In this document: positions 35,129 to 46,169 of the stretch, piece after piece
How positions within the stretch are numbered: position 1 is the first letter of the stretch
Layout of the letters: each line of letters opens with the position of its first letter
Assembly: GCF_932276165.1 (NCBI RefSeq)
Contig: NC_063993.1
Coordinates: 8,938,001 to 9,002,000, forward strand
Direction of reading: 5' to 3'
Source of the DNA: Plutella xylostella
Lineage: Eukaryota > Arthropoda > Insecta > Lepidoptera > Plutellidae
DNA: 64,000 bases
Position numbers and translations under genes: made by a program
The notes under the pieces: generated by a model
Databases searched by the model: none
What the model saw: only the letters and a program-made list of their open reading frames with translations
Told to the model about the DNA's origin: nothing

Positions 35129-36274
35129 TATTTTAGCCTTCGACTAAGAAACTTTAAAAATACAAACTTACAATGACAATAGACACACAGCTCGGATTAC
35201 GCAATCAATCCCAAGATACGTCATACATCCGGGCTGGGGCTTAATAATTCACCCTAGCATCAGCAATTATGGCTAATTATATTGACCCGCGTGAACTGTA
35301 CCGGCTAATTCTGTCGAATGATGCACGCAGCACGCAGGCAGAGTAAAGTCGAAACAGTAATCTAACTTCCATCACAATGTAAGAAAAGTTTAAAGCGAAT
35401 CGACTCCCGCCTGAATAAAAAGCAACCTGCATGCCACCAATGACAGATTTTCATGAAGCAGGAAAATTAACATAATAATACTTAGTATTTAGATTTAGAT
35501 TCAAACAGAGCTGACAGCTAAGTGAGAAGGCTTAAGCAATGTTTGAGATAATTCAGTGATTACACAGATATTATAAAAATGCAAAGTGAGGTCATTGTGA
35601 TCTATAACTTATAAACTTTAAATTCCATGTTTTTTTTACTCCACACGTCAAATTTTTAGACTCCTGGTCAATCTGAGAATGATAAATTTCATCGTCACCG
35701 TCTGTTCAAAGTATTAAGTTACTTTACTGCTTTGTACGCTTCGCTTATATGCAGCTGCCTATGCAATGCAAGCGTATGTGAGGGACTTATGATTTAATAC
35801 TCCTGGCATGCGTGCCTGCACTGATAAGGAAAGGGTGAGACTGTTATAACAAGGACTAATAAAATACTGTAGAGCTTAATTGGAAGCCGGTGTTATGTTT
35901 CGCAACATTAACAGTCGTTGTTTATAACCTAAATTGTGAGTAATAGGAATACGGGATCATTAAATTTGTATCATTTTGATTCTTAGAGTAGTGATCTATT
36001 GAATCTAGTGAAGTATATGTGTTCCTCAGAATAAGAGGTCGTGCGTTTTTTTATTGCAACGGCTTGGAAGATGATGATTCTGGATGTTGCTATATGCTAA
36101 GTCCTGGTGTGAAATAATAGTTTGTATCTTCAAGTATGCTTGATAAACGTAAAAGACATACTTGTAAAGCATATTTGAAAGAAAACACTATTTAGTAAGC
36201 TTGATGCTGCATCAAGTATTTGTCCCGCTTGACGGTAAAAATCGTGTGTATTTAAGATAGAGGGTGTCATATAA
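35129..36274. other. No gene; possible regulatory stretch
   Basis: The 35195-35420 part is non-repetitive and less AT-rich, with GGCTAATTATATTGACC and CGGCTAATTC motifs, which could be a conserved non-coding element (inference). The rest shows nothing. Confidence 0.4.
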
Positions 36275-36505
36275 TACACTCCCGGGCAATGAAAAAGTTC
36301 CACTCACAAATTGCTGACACCAAACGACTTTTTTCAAACATTTAATTTAAAACTTGAACAAAATATTATTGTTTTCAGTTGGTAATATCCTGATGCTTTA
36401 TTAAGTGTACTTCAATGTTGCAGAAGGCGTCATTAAGCTAGCCTTTTCCGTTTAGGAGTAAATGTGTGTTTTCTAAGTGGAACCTTTTCATTGCCCGTGA
36501 GTGTA
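36275..36505 (+). mobile_element. TACACTCACGGGCAATG MITE, full copy
   Basis: The ends are TACACTCCCGGGCAATGAAA and TTTTCATTGCCCGTGAGTGT A. Internal modules in order: GCTGACACCAAACGAC, AACAAAATATTATTG, TTGGTAATATCCTGATGC, CAATGTTGCAGAAGG, AGCTAGCCTTTTCCG. This copy is a good family reference. Confidence 0.88.
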
Positions 36506-37009
36506 TAATTATAGCTTCTTAAAGCGTAAAGAAAGGAAATTATTATAAGTAAAGAAAAATTACTTTAAACAATGTTTAGCAAGTGTTTGAACAGAAATTT
36601 GACAGATTTATCAGGCGTTTGTTAGCACTAAACATCTGTTCATCTGTTTATCTAAGTTTTTGTGGCAAGGCCATCATACTTTATAAAAGAAATTGAATAT
36701 AATAAGATCTACTAAGCACTAATAACGAACGCGCAGCATTGATAATACGCTAACAATAGCTGTAACAAACGATTTCCCAGAGCTCCAGCCTACCAACTGG
36801 ATACAAATAAACAGTTTCTGTATTATTCGCGATGCCATTGTTCCATCATGGCTGCCAGTCCAGAAAGTTCTGTAGTATACGCAAAGCAACATGGCCCCGG
36901 CTACAAGACTATTTATTGTATGTGGTTCAAATGAACAGATGCCTTCGGAATTATTGTTTTGAAAATAAAATATAAAATATATATAAACACTCACACCTTG
37001 TACTAATGT
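36506..37009. other. No supported gene
   Basis: A 91-residue minus frame (36719-36994) with two hydrophobic stretches occurs here. It lacks a convincing acceptor or homologue that I recognise and is not called. Confidence 0.4.
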
Positions 37010-37222
37010 ACTCCCTTGCGGGGTAGGCAGAGGTGCATTGCTGCACCCACTTTTCGCCAGTGTTATATTACCATTTTAGGGCCTATTGCCATTTTACGGG
37101 TACATCCAAGACCCGAGAACAAATATCTGTGTTTTAACAAATATCTGCCCCAGCCGGGAATTGAACCCGGGACCTTCGGCTCAGTAATCAGGGTCAATAA
37201 CCATTACGCCATCCGGTCGTCT
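37010..37222 (-). mobile_element. SINE copy, third type, variant body
   Basis: The tRNA-like head reads in reverse GACCGGATGGCGTAATGGTT with the B box GGTTCAATTCCCGGCTGGGG. The body differs from the other copies and includes TTGCGGGGTAGGCAGAGGTG (direct strand), typical of another lepidopteran repeat, so this may be a chimeric SINE. Confidence 0.7.
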
Positions 37223-38026
37223 AAAAAAAATACCTTATGTATATTGATTCTGTTTTAAATGTATTTTTTGCATTACAGCTTCACATGGAAACTCAGTGAT
37301 CGACCCGTAATCTACCAGTCACTGACTGGTGCGAGACGTAGAAATAGTAGTCGCTATAGTATTTTGATAAATATTGGGTTCGACATATGTAGAGTAATAA
37401 ATGTACCTACCTAAATAATTAGTAGTGTCAATTAGGGCGTGGCCCCATTGATGCGGTGCGTCGCCGCCCTGTGTTGTTTTTCATAAATTTATAAGACATG
37501 ATCCAAAATATATGGATAACAACGCAGCATTCTTTGCCACAGAGTGACAAAACAGTTCAATAGCTAAAACGGTCAATATTGTTTTTATGAATAACGGGGT
37601 AAAATTAAATTATTTGTCTAACCAGCTTGTTAGTAACGTCGGTATGATGACAAACAAAAATGATTCCAACAGTCCCTTGGCTCACTCTGTGGCTAGTTCC
37701 CGGATTCCTTATTTAAAGGGTAATTTGGTAGAATTGGAATTAGCTATAACGAGCCTTTGTCTGTCAGTCTTCAATTTGTTTAACCCAAGATTGATGGGCG
37801 GGCGGCCTTTGAATTGTTTATGATGGTTAGAAGATATAAGTAAATAAACATGTACAGGGTGATACAGAGGGCGCAACCGCAAAGTAAACATCGCCTCTGT
37901 ATTGATTTTATAAAATGATTTTAATATTCCCATCTGTCATTTTGAACAATATCTATGTGATTATTATGAGTGTGTGTTATAACAGATATGACCCTATGAG
38001 TATGTGCGCAACATCTGTAATACATT
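37223..38026. other. No supported feature
   Basis: AT-rich with a 78-residue frame that shows no domain. Nothing is called. Confidence 0.45.
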
Positions 38027-38110
38027 CTGTGCGAAAAGTATCGGGACTGGATCAATAAAATACAAAATGTTTGTTGTTCATTCAAATTTATTTTATCATC
38101 TTCAAAGTAT
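38027..38110 (+). repeat. Outer inverted arm, mariner-like end (left)
   Basis: CTGTGCGAAAAGTATCGGGA, then CTGGATCAATAAAATACAAA and ATGTTTGTTGTTCATTC, is repeated in reverse complement at 43068-43148. The start resembles Tc1/mariner terminal repeats. It forms the outer shell of the 38-43 kb structure. Confidence 0.7.
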
Positions 38111-38280
38111 GCTCCTTCTTGTTTCCTTCTCCTAAACTCAAAGTATCACTTCGTGGCACTGTTTTCAATCGATAGAAGACAATAAGGAAAAATCCCAGCG
38201 AGTACTAAACACAACTCTGAAAACAGCGTTTAAAAAAATGCTGTGAAGCAAAAGGAGCAATTATATTATTATGTAGTCTG

Positions 38281-38454
38281 AGCCTATCTGAAACCTAGTT
38301 AAACATTGTGAGATATGGCGTTTCGACTTTGTCCGTGTTCGGCATCATAAGGGTCACAGTGACAGTTAAATAAAGTCCATTTTTCTCTCCACCTTTAATT
38401 TGCAAGGTGCGGGTGCCTATATAAATAGAGTGAGTCGCCCGCGCGCCTCAGTTG
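38281..38454 (+). promoter_or_regulatory. Left inner arm with inward TATA/Inr promoter
   Basis: It contains TATATAAATA at 38418-38427 and the initiator TCAGTT at 38448-38453, with the +1 A 32 bases from the first T, the standard RNA polymerase II spacing. Transcription would run inward (rightward). The arm also holds AATAAA at about 38370. Homology with the right arm ends at the initiator. Confidence 0.65.
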
Positions 38455-38487
38455 GTTTTTGATTTTTGAAGTGAACACTTCGGCAAA

Positions 38488-38586
38488 ATGGCTCAATGTA
38501 GCCACGGTTCTCGTCGGCTTCGCTCCGACGGGGAAAAATATAATATTGAATTTGCGGAGTCCTCGCTGCCGGGAGCTGTAGCGTGA
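38488..38586 (+). CDS. Small ORF downstream of the arm promoter
   Basis: About 38 bases after the predicted start site an ATG opens 32 codons starting MAQCSHGSRRLRSDGEKYNI and ending at TGA. A GTGAGT donor follows at about 38673, so this may be the first exon of a longer transcript. No domain is recognised. It may be a relic of the coding region of a parent element, or chance. Confidence in translation is low. Confidence 0.25.
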   Translation: MAQCSHGSRRLRSDGEKYNIEFAESSLPGAVA

Positions 38587-39164
38587 TGCGGACCAGGCGG
38601 CGCGGGGCCTGCCGGCTGCTGCGCACGCAGCCATTGCTGAGGATTTCGCAACGAAGGTTTGAGTTGATAAGCCGTGAGTAAAATGCTATTATTTACTGCT
38701 TTTAAAAGCTCAGCCACTGGTCATAATGCTCCGGCGCTTGGGGTTTTTATCCCACGCAGTAGGGTCCGATTCAATAGTCGTGGTGATGATTGATCACATA
38801 TTCCGGTCCTACTAGTGGCGCTTGAGCTAGATCTACTTACATTAATGACCGCTTTAAGTAAAGCATATGTTAATTTTATACAGGAAAAAATAATAAAAAT
38901 ATATTTTTCTACCCTCAATTTCTAATATTTTTAGAAAACAGTTGATAAAAACTTTGCTATTATAATAATGCACTTGATTATAGCTTATGTAAGGCTTTAC
39001 AAACAGGAGCTTTCCAGGACCGTCATAGGATTTTTTACAGGAAGCACGTGGCTCCGAGTTTCAGTATGTTGGGACATTGTGGCATGTGCGGTGAGTAATG
39101 TGATCCGCCGGTACCTACCCGCTGAGGGTAGGCAGGCCGATTCGGTGAAATTGAAGTTTCGTGT

Positions 39165-39480
39165 AACCTGCACCCGGCCCTGTGCTCCTGCGCTGGCCGC
39201 CGTCTCGTGGCACCTGCATCGCAGCGTACACCCGGCCCGGCGCTCCTGCCCTGGCCACCGGTTCGTGCCACCTGCATCGCAGCATACACCCGGCCCTGTG
39301 CTCCTGCGCTGGCCGCCGTCTCGTGCCACCTGCATCGCAGCGTACACCCGGTCCTGGCGCTGGCCACCGGTTTGTGGTACCTGCATCGCTGCATAGACCC
39401 AGCCATGTACTCCTGCCCTGGCGGCTGTGTTGTCCCACCTGCATCGCTGCGCACACCTGGCACTCCTGTTCTGGTTGCCA
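39165..39480. repeat. GC-rich 58-bp minisatellite
   Basis: The motif CACCTGCATCGCAGCGTACA, followed by CCCGGCCCTG, TGCTCCTGC and GCTGGCC, recurs with starts at 39211, 39269, 39327, 39378 and 39436. Spacing is 58, 58, 51 and 58 bp. A partial first unit begins near 39165. Since 58 is not a multiple of three, the long minus-strand frames across it (up to 188 residues) change frame with each unit and are not credible proteins. GC content contrasts sharply with the surroundings. Confidence 0.85.
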
Positions 39481-39659
39481 GATCCAAACGCCCCCTGTCT
39501 GGGAAGAGATTTTATGCTCAGCGGAACCGCCTGCACTATTGCTAGCACGGTCATCATCATCATCAGCCATCATTATGAGTGACTTATTTAGAAAGTATCG
39601 AGTAACGTGCGCTATTCATCAGTGATTTTGGCATATGCAGACGAACGTTTACTGCCAAG

Positions 39660-39975
39660 GTTGGTCATGTTAGCCATACAAGGGCACACCAACGAAGCCT
39701 GAGTAACCACCTGCAGTCGCCGTAGCCGCATCGGCATGGATGACGACAAATCGGGTAACGTGCACCGCTTCTAAAATTGTTATAGCACTTCAATTTGATG
39801 CCTCCGCTGAGGTAGGGTATTCTATTAAAGCAGCTTTCTTCTGAACTGCCCAAAGTGACCTGTAGACTGCTCCTGGGGATAGTTGTGCAATCAATTTTTT
39901 ATTTCGATGTCTCTGCTGAAGAAACTGTCTAATGCAGCTTTTGTTCTAAACTGCCTAAAGATCATTGGACTGCTC
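39660..39975. repeat. Two diverged direct repeats
   Basis: About 39795-39885 and 39900-39985 share the order CTCCGCTGA/CTCTGCTGA, GCAGCTTT, TTCTGAACTGCCCAAAG, and ACTGCTCCTGGG/ACTGCTCATGGG. They form a decayed tandem duplication inside the inverted-repeat structure. Confidence 0.5.
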
Positions 39976-40001
39976 ATGGGAATGGTGACGCACGGTAAGT
40001 A

Positions 40002-40141
40002 CAGGAGCGTTACTCTATACTGATGAGAAACGAACGAACGAGAGTTGTCGTGCAATCGGCACGTTTAATACATACAAACAGAGCGGCTCGCGCCGCAGTG
40101 CACTGAAAGTTCGTTTTTCGTCATATAAAGTGACCCCCCAG
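40002..40141. mobile_element. Small foldback, CAGGAGNGTTACTC family
   Basis: The left end is CAGGAGCGTTACTCTATACT, then CGAACGAACGAGAGTTGTCG. The right end is TTCGTTTTTCGTCATATAAA then GTGACCCCCCAG. At 140 bp it is a short relative of 10367-11150 and 60691-61710 and shares GTTGTCGTGCAATCGG with the former. Confidence 0.7.
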
Positions 40142-42699
40142 ACACTATCTTAAGTGTCATGACACATCGGCAGATTCCAGCTTTGAGTCTTTTCTTTTCT
40201 CGGCTGTGAGCAAAGTGAATCCCACCGGCGAGTGTTCAACCTAAAAGCACTGAGCTAATTCCTGATTTCGTGAAAGTCGCTGTTGCTATACCATACCGCT
40301 TCACAAGTTACCGAATTTATTATGATCCTACTGTCCGGTGATCATGATCGGAGTGTCATCGCGGTTTCTGAGTGGCACCATATTAGCTGTCTTCCTTATG
40401 TCCCAGTGGATTGTGAGTGTGTATCCGAGCTCTTTGTTGAAAAATGCGTGAACCTCCTACGCAGCAGCTGTCTCTTGCACGGTGCTCTTGCACGAGACGA
40501 CTACCTTTTGGTAAAATTATAACTTCCACTATTCTGGGAACATGCATATACCTAATGTGTACTGAGTATCACATCACGTGTAGCCGCAGCCCTACTCAAT
40601 GTACGGGGCTAGATAATAAACAATGGCAGTCGTCATTAAATTTCTATGAATTTCGAAGGTCATCATTTGGAGCACAATCCAAAGGGTGAAAGTACCTATT
40701 CATGCCTAAACGGCTTCTCTAATGAAAATGTATTTTTAATTCGATTCTGGCGCAAACGTTTCATAACTATTTTTCAACACTGTATCTGCTGAAACTACTT
40801 AGACTGACTGGTTAAGATGCAGACGTGCCGTTTTCACAATTCCATTCTGAGTAATCCTCAACTGTTTTATGGATCTTTCAGTTACCTAGTTACGTAACTA
40901 GTTACCAAGTAAAAAATTACTTGTGTCATGCTCGTACTCGCATCTCATTTAGGAGCTCTCTGGCCTCTAGCTGAAGGCTAGAACTGGTATATATATCTAC
41001 TAAGCTAGTGCATTGTTATAACCGGGCAGCGGTGACGTGGTAGCTGCTTGATTTATTAGAGTTTGCGGAAAACTTTCTAAATAAGTAATAATTATTAGTC
41101 ATAATATTAACTCTTCGCAGTTCTTTCAGAATGCAATACCAGGTTGCTGAAGTAGGTAACCTTCCTTAGCTGGACAACAACAACAACAAGCCTTTTTGTT
41201 TTAAAGAATGTCACAGTTATTCGCCGTTCCACTGTCATATCGATGTCCAAGGACTTTTTCTTGGGTATAGCTAACTACCTAAGTTTACCTATAGATAGCC
41301 GCAAGCTATCTGCTGTTGGCGAACTGTCAGTTCTGATTGATAAGTCAGGCTCGAAGTGGCTCGTCCAACTGTCCATGTTCCCGCCACCATGATTGTTGCT
41401 TCCACAGATTAGAGAGTCTTTGTTGGCTGTCGTTGCATCAGGTCTGATCAGGTACAACTAACATCTTTACGTACCATCTTTATTTAATCGAGCTATTTTA
41501 TTTTGTTTTATCCAGGTTGACTTAATGGTTTCAAAATCGAACCTACAACAATGTAAGTAGGTACCTACCTACGTACCTTTGAAGTTCAACAAGGCGAAGC
41601 CTTAAGGTTTTGGCCGAGACCTGCCCTTAGTGTTGACGAACATACCTAAAGGTGACCTTGTTAATGTTTTTCATATGAAGTACTGAAAATTTTACTTATC
41701 CTGGTGGCATGACTGATCATTTACTTACCCAGTTAAGACATGTTAGCCGGGTTTCATTTATCAACTATTATAATTGTTATTGTTGTGTTAATCAATGTTT
41801 ATTAATTGATGTCATCTACCAAGGAATGCTGCCAGAGCTCATAATATTCACACATGATGATACAGAATGATAGTAGCCCACAAAATCGGTGCAAAGGCTT
41901 ATAAAATAACTTTCCTTCCTAGTAGGACTGCACAGGAACTCGTTAACCGCCGAGTTAGTTAGAATACAAAATTAGACTGTGTGTTACTTGTCAATCTAGA
42001 ATATGAATATAGTGACCTGCATCATGTTTTGAAAAACTGAATACTTAGTTATCCGCCAGTGTCACAGCCTTCATCTAATCTTTTCCAGTAGCTGATGAGG
42101 CTGAGATATTTAGTAAAATTATCTTCCCTTCAAGCACCACTCCTCGTTCCAAGGACTAGATGCCGCGCCAGGTGTTGCAGGCCGTGTCGTCGTACAGGGC
42201 TGACCGAGCAGGTCCTCGAGGCTCCAGGGTCGGCTGCTGCATTTCTGAGGTCAGTCCAGAATTACATACCCTAGTCAGCATGTGCTGACCTGAGCCCCAG
42301 CGGCCTGGATCGATATTCTACATTTTACAGCTTTTAAATATTGTTGTAAAGTATTTCACTGGTTCCATCCATTCGGCTAGTGTATGTTAAAAATATTGCC
42401 TTGACAATAACAAGATTTTGATCAATAATTACTTATAAGTATTGCTTTCGAAGAGGCACTGTGTGTATCCATATGTATAAATACCTACCTATATGTATAG
42501 GTACATACCTTCCATAACTTTCTGACAAGTCAGGAATAATAAGGAAGTACTTAAGTCTTATGTATACTTACACCTTTCTTTTTAGTATATCTATTACCTA
42601 GAAATCTATGCATTATAAATTTATAGATTCAAATATTTATCTACTGATATACTCATCAGTAGCTTATGGGTCACAGTTGGTTTTCTCTCCACCATGCGA
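40142..42699. other. Inverted-repeat interior, no supported gene
   Basis: Frames of 79-81 residues at 40283-40689 show no domain. A GC-richer stretch at 42150-42310 (CTGACCGAGCAGGTCCTCGA) is unexplained. I see no transposase or exon pair. Confidence 0.4.
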
Positions 42700-42751
42700 T
42701 AATAAACACATCTCACAATGTTTAACTAGGTTTCAGATAGGCTCAGACTAC

Positions 42752-43063
42752 ATAATAGACGCATTTTTTCTGAAATAAAAATGACATATTATGTATCTAG
42801 CCTATCTGAAACCTAGTCATTTCTGCATGGTGATATTACAACTGAGGCGCGCGGGCGACTCACTCTATTTATATAGGCACCCGCACCTTGCAAATTAAAG
42901 GTGGAGAGAAAAATGGACTTTATTTAACTGTCACTGTGACCCTTATGATGCCGAACACGGAGAAAGTCGAAACGCCATATCTCACAATGTTTAACTAGGT
43001 TTCAGATAGGCTAGATACATAATATGTCATTTTTATTTCAGGAAAAATGCGTCTATTAATACA
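42752..43063. mobile_element. Palindromic MITE around the right arm
   Basis: The ends TAATAGACGCATTTTT and AAAAATGCGTCTATTA enclose 60-70 bp arms (AAATAAAAATGACATATTAT, TAGCCTATCTGAAACCTAG). The right inner promoter arm is its centre. A sibling end (ATTATGTAGTCTGAGCC) borders the left inner arm. Confidence 0.6.
42840..43012 (-). promoter_or_regulatory. Right inner arm with inward TATA/Inr promoter
   Basis: Mirror copy of the left arm. The TATA box is at 42866-42875 and the initiator at 42840-42845 on the minus strand, so transcription would again run inward. It differs from the left arm at one of 174 positions. Beyond the initiator the two arms diverge completely. Confidence 0.65.
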
Positions 43064-43067
43064 AATA

Positions 43068-43148
43068 CTTCGTAGGTGAAAAAATAAATTTGGATGAATA
43101 ACAAACATTTTGTGTTTTATTGATCCAGTCCTGATACTTTTTACACAG
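43068..43148 (-). repeat. Outer inverted arm, mariner-like end (right)
   Basis: Reverse complement of the left outer arm: AAAAGTATCAGGACTGGATC, AATAAAACACAAAATG, TTTGTTATTCATCCAAAT. The match to the left arm is roughly 85-90% by eye. Confidence 0.7.
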
Positions 43149-44438
43149 AGTAGTATACTAGAATAAGCCCGAGATCTACCTAGAGCAAGAGTTTTGAAGG
43201 ACAATTCAATGTCATTTAATTATGAGTTGCTTTACTTCGTATCTATGTACTTAGTTAGTTTCCTCCAACCAAATTATTACAACAACGAATGATGAACTCG
43301 CGTATTATGATTAAAAATAATATATATTCCAAAATGTAGGTACCTATGTCATAAGTTGTTTCTAAAAATAATCAATTTTCCTACAATACGTTTTAATTAA
43401 ATGCAAATTTAGTATTTTACTTTTATAAAGTGTGCCTTCCATCAAGCTTAAAAACATCTAACCTTTTAGCAAAATGTACATCAATTAGCTTTATTTTTAT
43501 TTATCTTCTGCATAAAACAGTTTTTACAGCATCCACTTGCATAAAATTTTACTTAAGACTTGCAGTCTTCGAGTATGAAATGAATTTTGTAATTAAGTTT
43601 TCTCGCTAATTAAGTTGGGGGTTTCGCCACCCCTATTCTGCTCGGAAGATTTCGAATTAAATCCTGATGGCCTGCAGTGGTCCTATTCCGACACTAGATC
43701 CCCAATATTCGGTGGAGGGAGGATTAGTAGAATCGATGCAGGATTTCAAATGTTCGCCCTCTGAGGAGTAATCTATTTAAATCGAGCGGCTCCTAAATGG
43801 ATTTTAATGCTCCAGGTGTAAATTGATAGCTGTTGGTTGCAAGTCTTGCTAGTCCGTCTGGTTCAGTGTTAAGTTGAAATTATATAATGTGTTCCTACTA
43901 AAAGTATTTAACTAACTAACGTTATTAATGATCATGAATGCTTATTATGTATCTTTGTGAAAAAAAATAGTTTGTGGATGGTGAACTGGTTGTATTCGGA
44001 CCGATTTTGATATTGTTTATAAGTAATTTATTGCTACATTATTCCTAAGTGCGATAGGTCACTTTTATCCCGGAATTCCTTTGGGAAAGTCTTAAAATCA
44101 ATATTAAAGCGTTATCTCATCAGTCTATAATGGAATTTATTTTTCTAACAGCAGCAGTGGTTCCGGGCGTAATTTATTATTAATGCATTCATTCATTTAC
44201 AATTAGGTTCAGCGCGGGGCAGCTAGCTGTACCTACCTATATTTTCTCAACCGGTGCGGCAAATTGAAATATTTAATTTTTACATTTTCTATAAGAAAAC
44301 TGATGAAGCCGTAAATCAAACTGAAACAATGTAGAGGTAGAAGAAATTGTAGTTTTCCAAGAAAACGTACCTAATTTAATAACCTTTTTGAACGAAAAGT
44401 TCTTAACTATATTAGCGCTTACACTTTTTTATCCACGA
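43149..44438. other. No gene; possible regulatory stretch
   Basis: 43610-43870 is non-repetitive and GC-richer (TTCGCCACCCCTATTCTGC, CGGTGGAGGGAGGATTAG). It lies just beyond the 3' end of gene B. It could be a conserved non-coding element. There is no coding evidence. Confidence 0.4.
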
Positions 44439-46169
44439 TCAGAAATTATAAATAAAATAACTTGTCATATTCAAATACGCTTCACAGGAGTACCTCCCGA
44501 GAGGCATAGTGAAACTGTTAATAACTTCATCTAGTGTTTCTTTATCGGGGCAGTTGCTGTTATCCTCAACAGTGGTCAGGAGTATCGCTCCCGCGTCACA
44601 CATTAGTATGAAAAGGAACTTGGCATTGGGACAGGTCGCGCTGGACGTGTGAAGAACTTGCAGTCTCAAGTCGAACATGTCCATTGATTCTTGTTCTTCT
44701 GGTTGCACTGAAAGGAATTTATGCACGAAATATATCATTCTGTATGTGTATACATAGGTACAGGTATGCTTTGAAATTTTCAAATACATAATATTATTAT
44801 TGTGTGCAACACGCAGGAAAGATTGGCGTACAAGCAAGGAGGCCTATACCCAACAGTGCGCCATAGAAGGCTGATGATCGTGATGATGACTCGCCATGCC
44901 TGCGTGTAGTGCGTGTATGTTTGTAGTGAAATCGGCCGATTTCCATATAATATTACCTATACGTAAGGGTGTAAGTGGCCTTTAGTCATTAAAAACAACG
45001 AGGAACCGATTTCAAGCATCAAACAGCTTTTTAACGTTATAAAGATATAATTTTAAGTTAATTCTTACCAACAAAAATAGAAAGTTGTGAATAAAATTTC
45101 CTCTTCTTCTTCTTCTTTTAGTGCCTCTCCACTACTGGAGATTATAATACTAAAATTTCCTAAAACAACTTTTTATGATTTTAACATTCCATTAACTCAC
45201 CTGATCTTTGTGGGAGCATGGTGCGAGGAACCGCGTTGAAGTGCCCTTGAGGTGAACCTGGGTCTTGGTACAGCAACATCTCTCTGGTGTTCAAGTGATC
45301 TTTGATTATGATATGTAGCGATGCCGCGTACCAGTCGTGTGGTTTAGTGGCGAGGTATTCGTCCATCTGGTTGTGAGCGTCTCGCATGGCCTGGTAAATA
45401 AGAATACTATTTATTTATTTAAAATGGTATAACTAACAACCATTAATTTCCAAGTTCATTAAAAATCAAAATCTGTGAAAATGTATCAATTACAGGCACA
45501 CACAACTATAATTATTTATTATGAGGGCCTGTTTCACAATGTTTGGATAGTTACTACCTGTGGGATAAAATACATGTTGTCACTCTCTGTAAAAAAAAGT
45601 TTTAGACAGTGACAGCATGTCTTTTATCCCACAGGCCACGTAGCCATTATGCAGACATTGTGAAACAGGCCCTAAGGCATTTTATATAATTAGACTAGTA
45701 CAAAGTAATATTGAGAAAATTTACATGAAATGGTAGTCATTGCTCTCGTATTATTTTTATCGTTGTTGTGTTGTACAAATTAATAACAGTCTGTGAAATG
45801 TTTTGGAATATGAATGAATAAGCTAAATGTATTTTTTATTATTACCTCAACCGTAGGTTCAATAAGCTTCACATTGAAACATGTTTTTTGTAATTGAAAA
45901 AATACGCCCCAATAATAGACTCCGGTCCACACAATATCCTTCACCAGATCTTTGTGGTATACTAAAGATGTAGAAAGTTTGATGCAAAGGTCTTTTAGCA
46001 GCAAAAATGTATCGCCATCAAAGTCTCTGAAATTTCCAATGTTTTCGTAATCCAGACTAGTTTGTCGACTAATTCTCGCAAAAGCATTTATAAGTGAGAT
46101 AAAATAAAACAGTCTTAACGTGGAAAGAATCATTATGGTACTGATGAATGCCTTACAACAATGCATCAT
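44439..46169 (-). CDS. Gene B, secreted protein of unknown family, 3 exons
   Basis: Exons: 45846-46169, 45201-45390 and 44439-44707, joined by consensus splice sites (donor GAG|GTAATA, acceptor TTACCAG|GCC; donor TCAG|GTGAGT, acceptor CCTTTCAG|TGC). Phases agree (0, then 1), giving 783 bp, 260 residues and a TGA stop. The start is the first of two adjacent ATGs. Residues 8-31 form a hydrophobic signal peptide ending INAFA, so the product is probably secreted. The mature part has six cysteines (62, 97, 197, 208, 224, 246), which could form three disulphides, and one N-glycosylation site (N251-M-T). No catalytic motif or known domain is recognised. A non-canonical ATTAAA lies about 60 bases past the stop. 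Both flanks are repeat-rich. Confidence 0.75.
44838..44900 (+). mobile_element. RTE-type LINE/SINE 3' tail
   Basis: GGAGGCCTATACCCAACAGT, then GGCTGATGATCGTGATGATG, is the typical 3' end of lepidopteran RTE LINEs and dependent SINEs. It lies in the second intron of gene B. Confidence 0.6.
45524..45674. mobile_element. MITE, GGGCCTGTTTCACAATGT ends
   Basis: The left end GGGCCTGTTTCACAATGT is exactly mirrored by ACATTGTGAAACAGGCCC. Inner arms CCTGTGGGATAAAATACATG and CATGTCTTTTATCCCACAGG also pair. It is 151 bp and sits in the first intron of gene B. Confidence 0.85.

Larger units (their letters stand above)
38027..43148. mobile_element. Nested 5.1-kb inverted-repeat structure
   Basis: Outer arms: 38027-38110 and 43068-43148. 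Inner arms: 38281-38454 and 42840-43012, identical at 173 of 174 positions in inverse orientation. On the right an extra palindrome (42752-43063) begins TAATAGACGCATTTTT at both ends and wraps the right inner arm. A further partial inner-arm copy lies at 42700-42752. The enclosed DNA has a GC-rich minisatellite, a small foldback (40002-40141) and no transposase. The simplest reading is a non-autonomous foldback inserted into a mariner-like element, then rearranged. Confidence 0.6.

Noticed and set aside
36719..36994. 91-residue hydrophobic minus frame
   Set aside because: Two possible membrane stretches, but no acceptable splice acceptor and no recognised family.
38997..39625. Several overlapping frames of 112-188 residues
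   Set aside because: They come from the 58-bp GC-rich minisatellite. The period shifts the frame each unit and frames are open on both strands.
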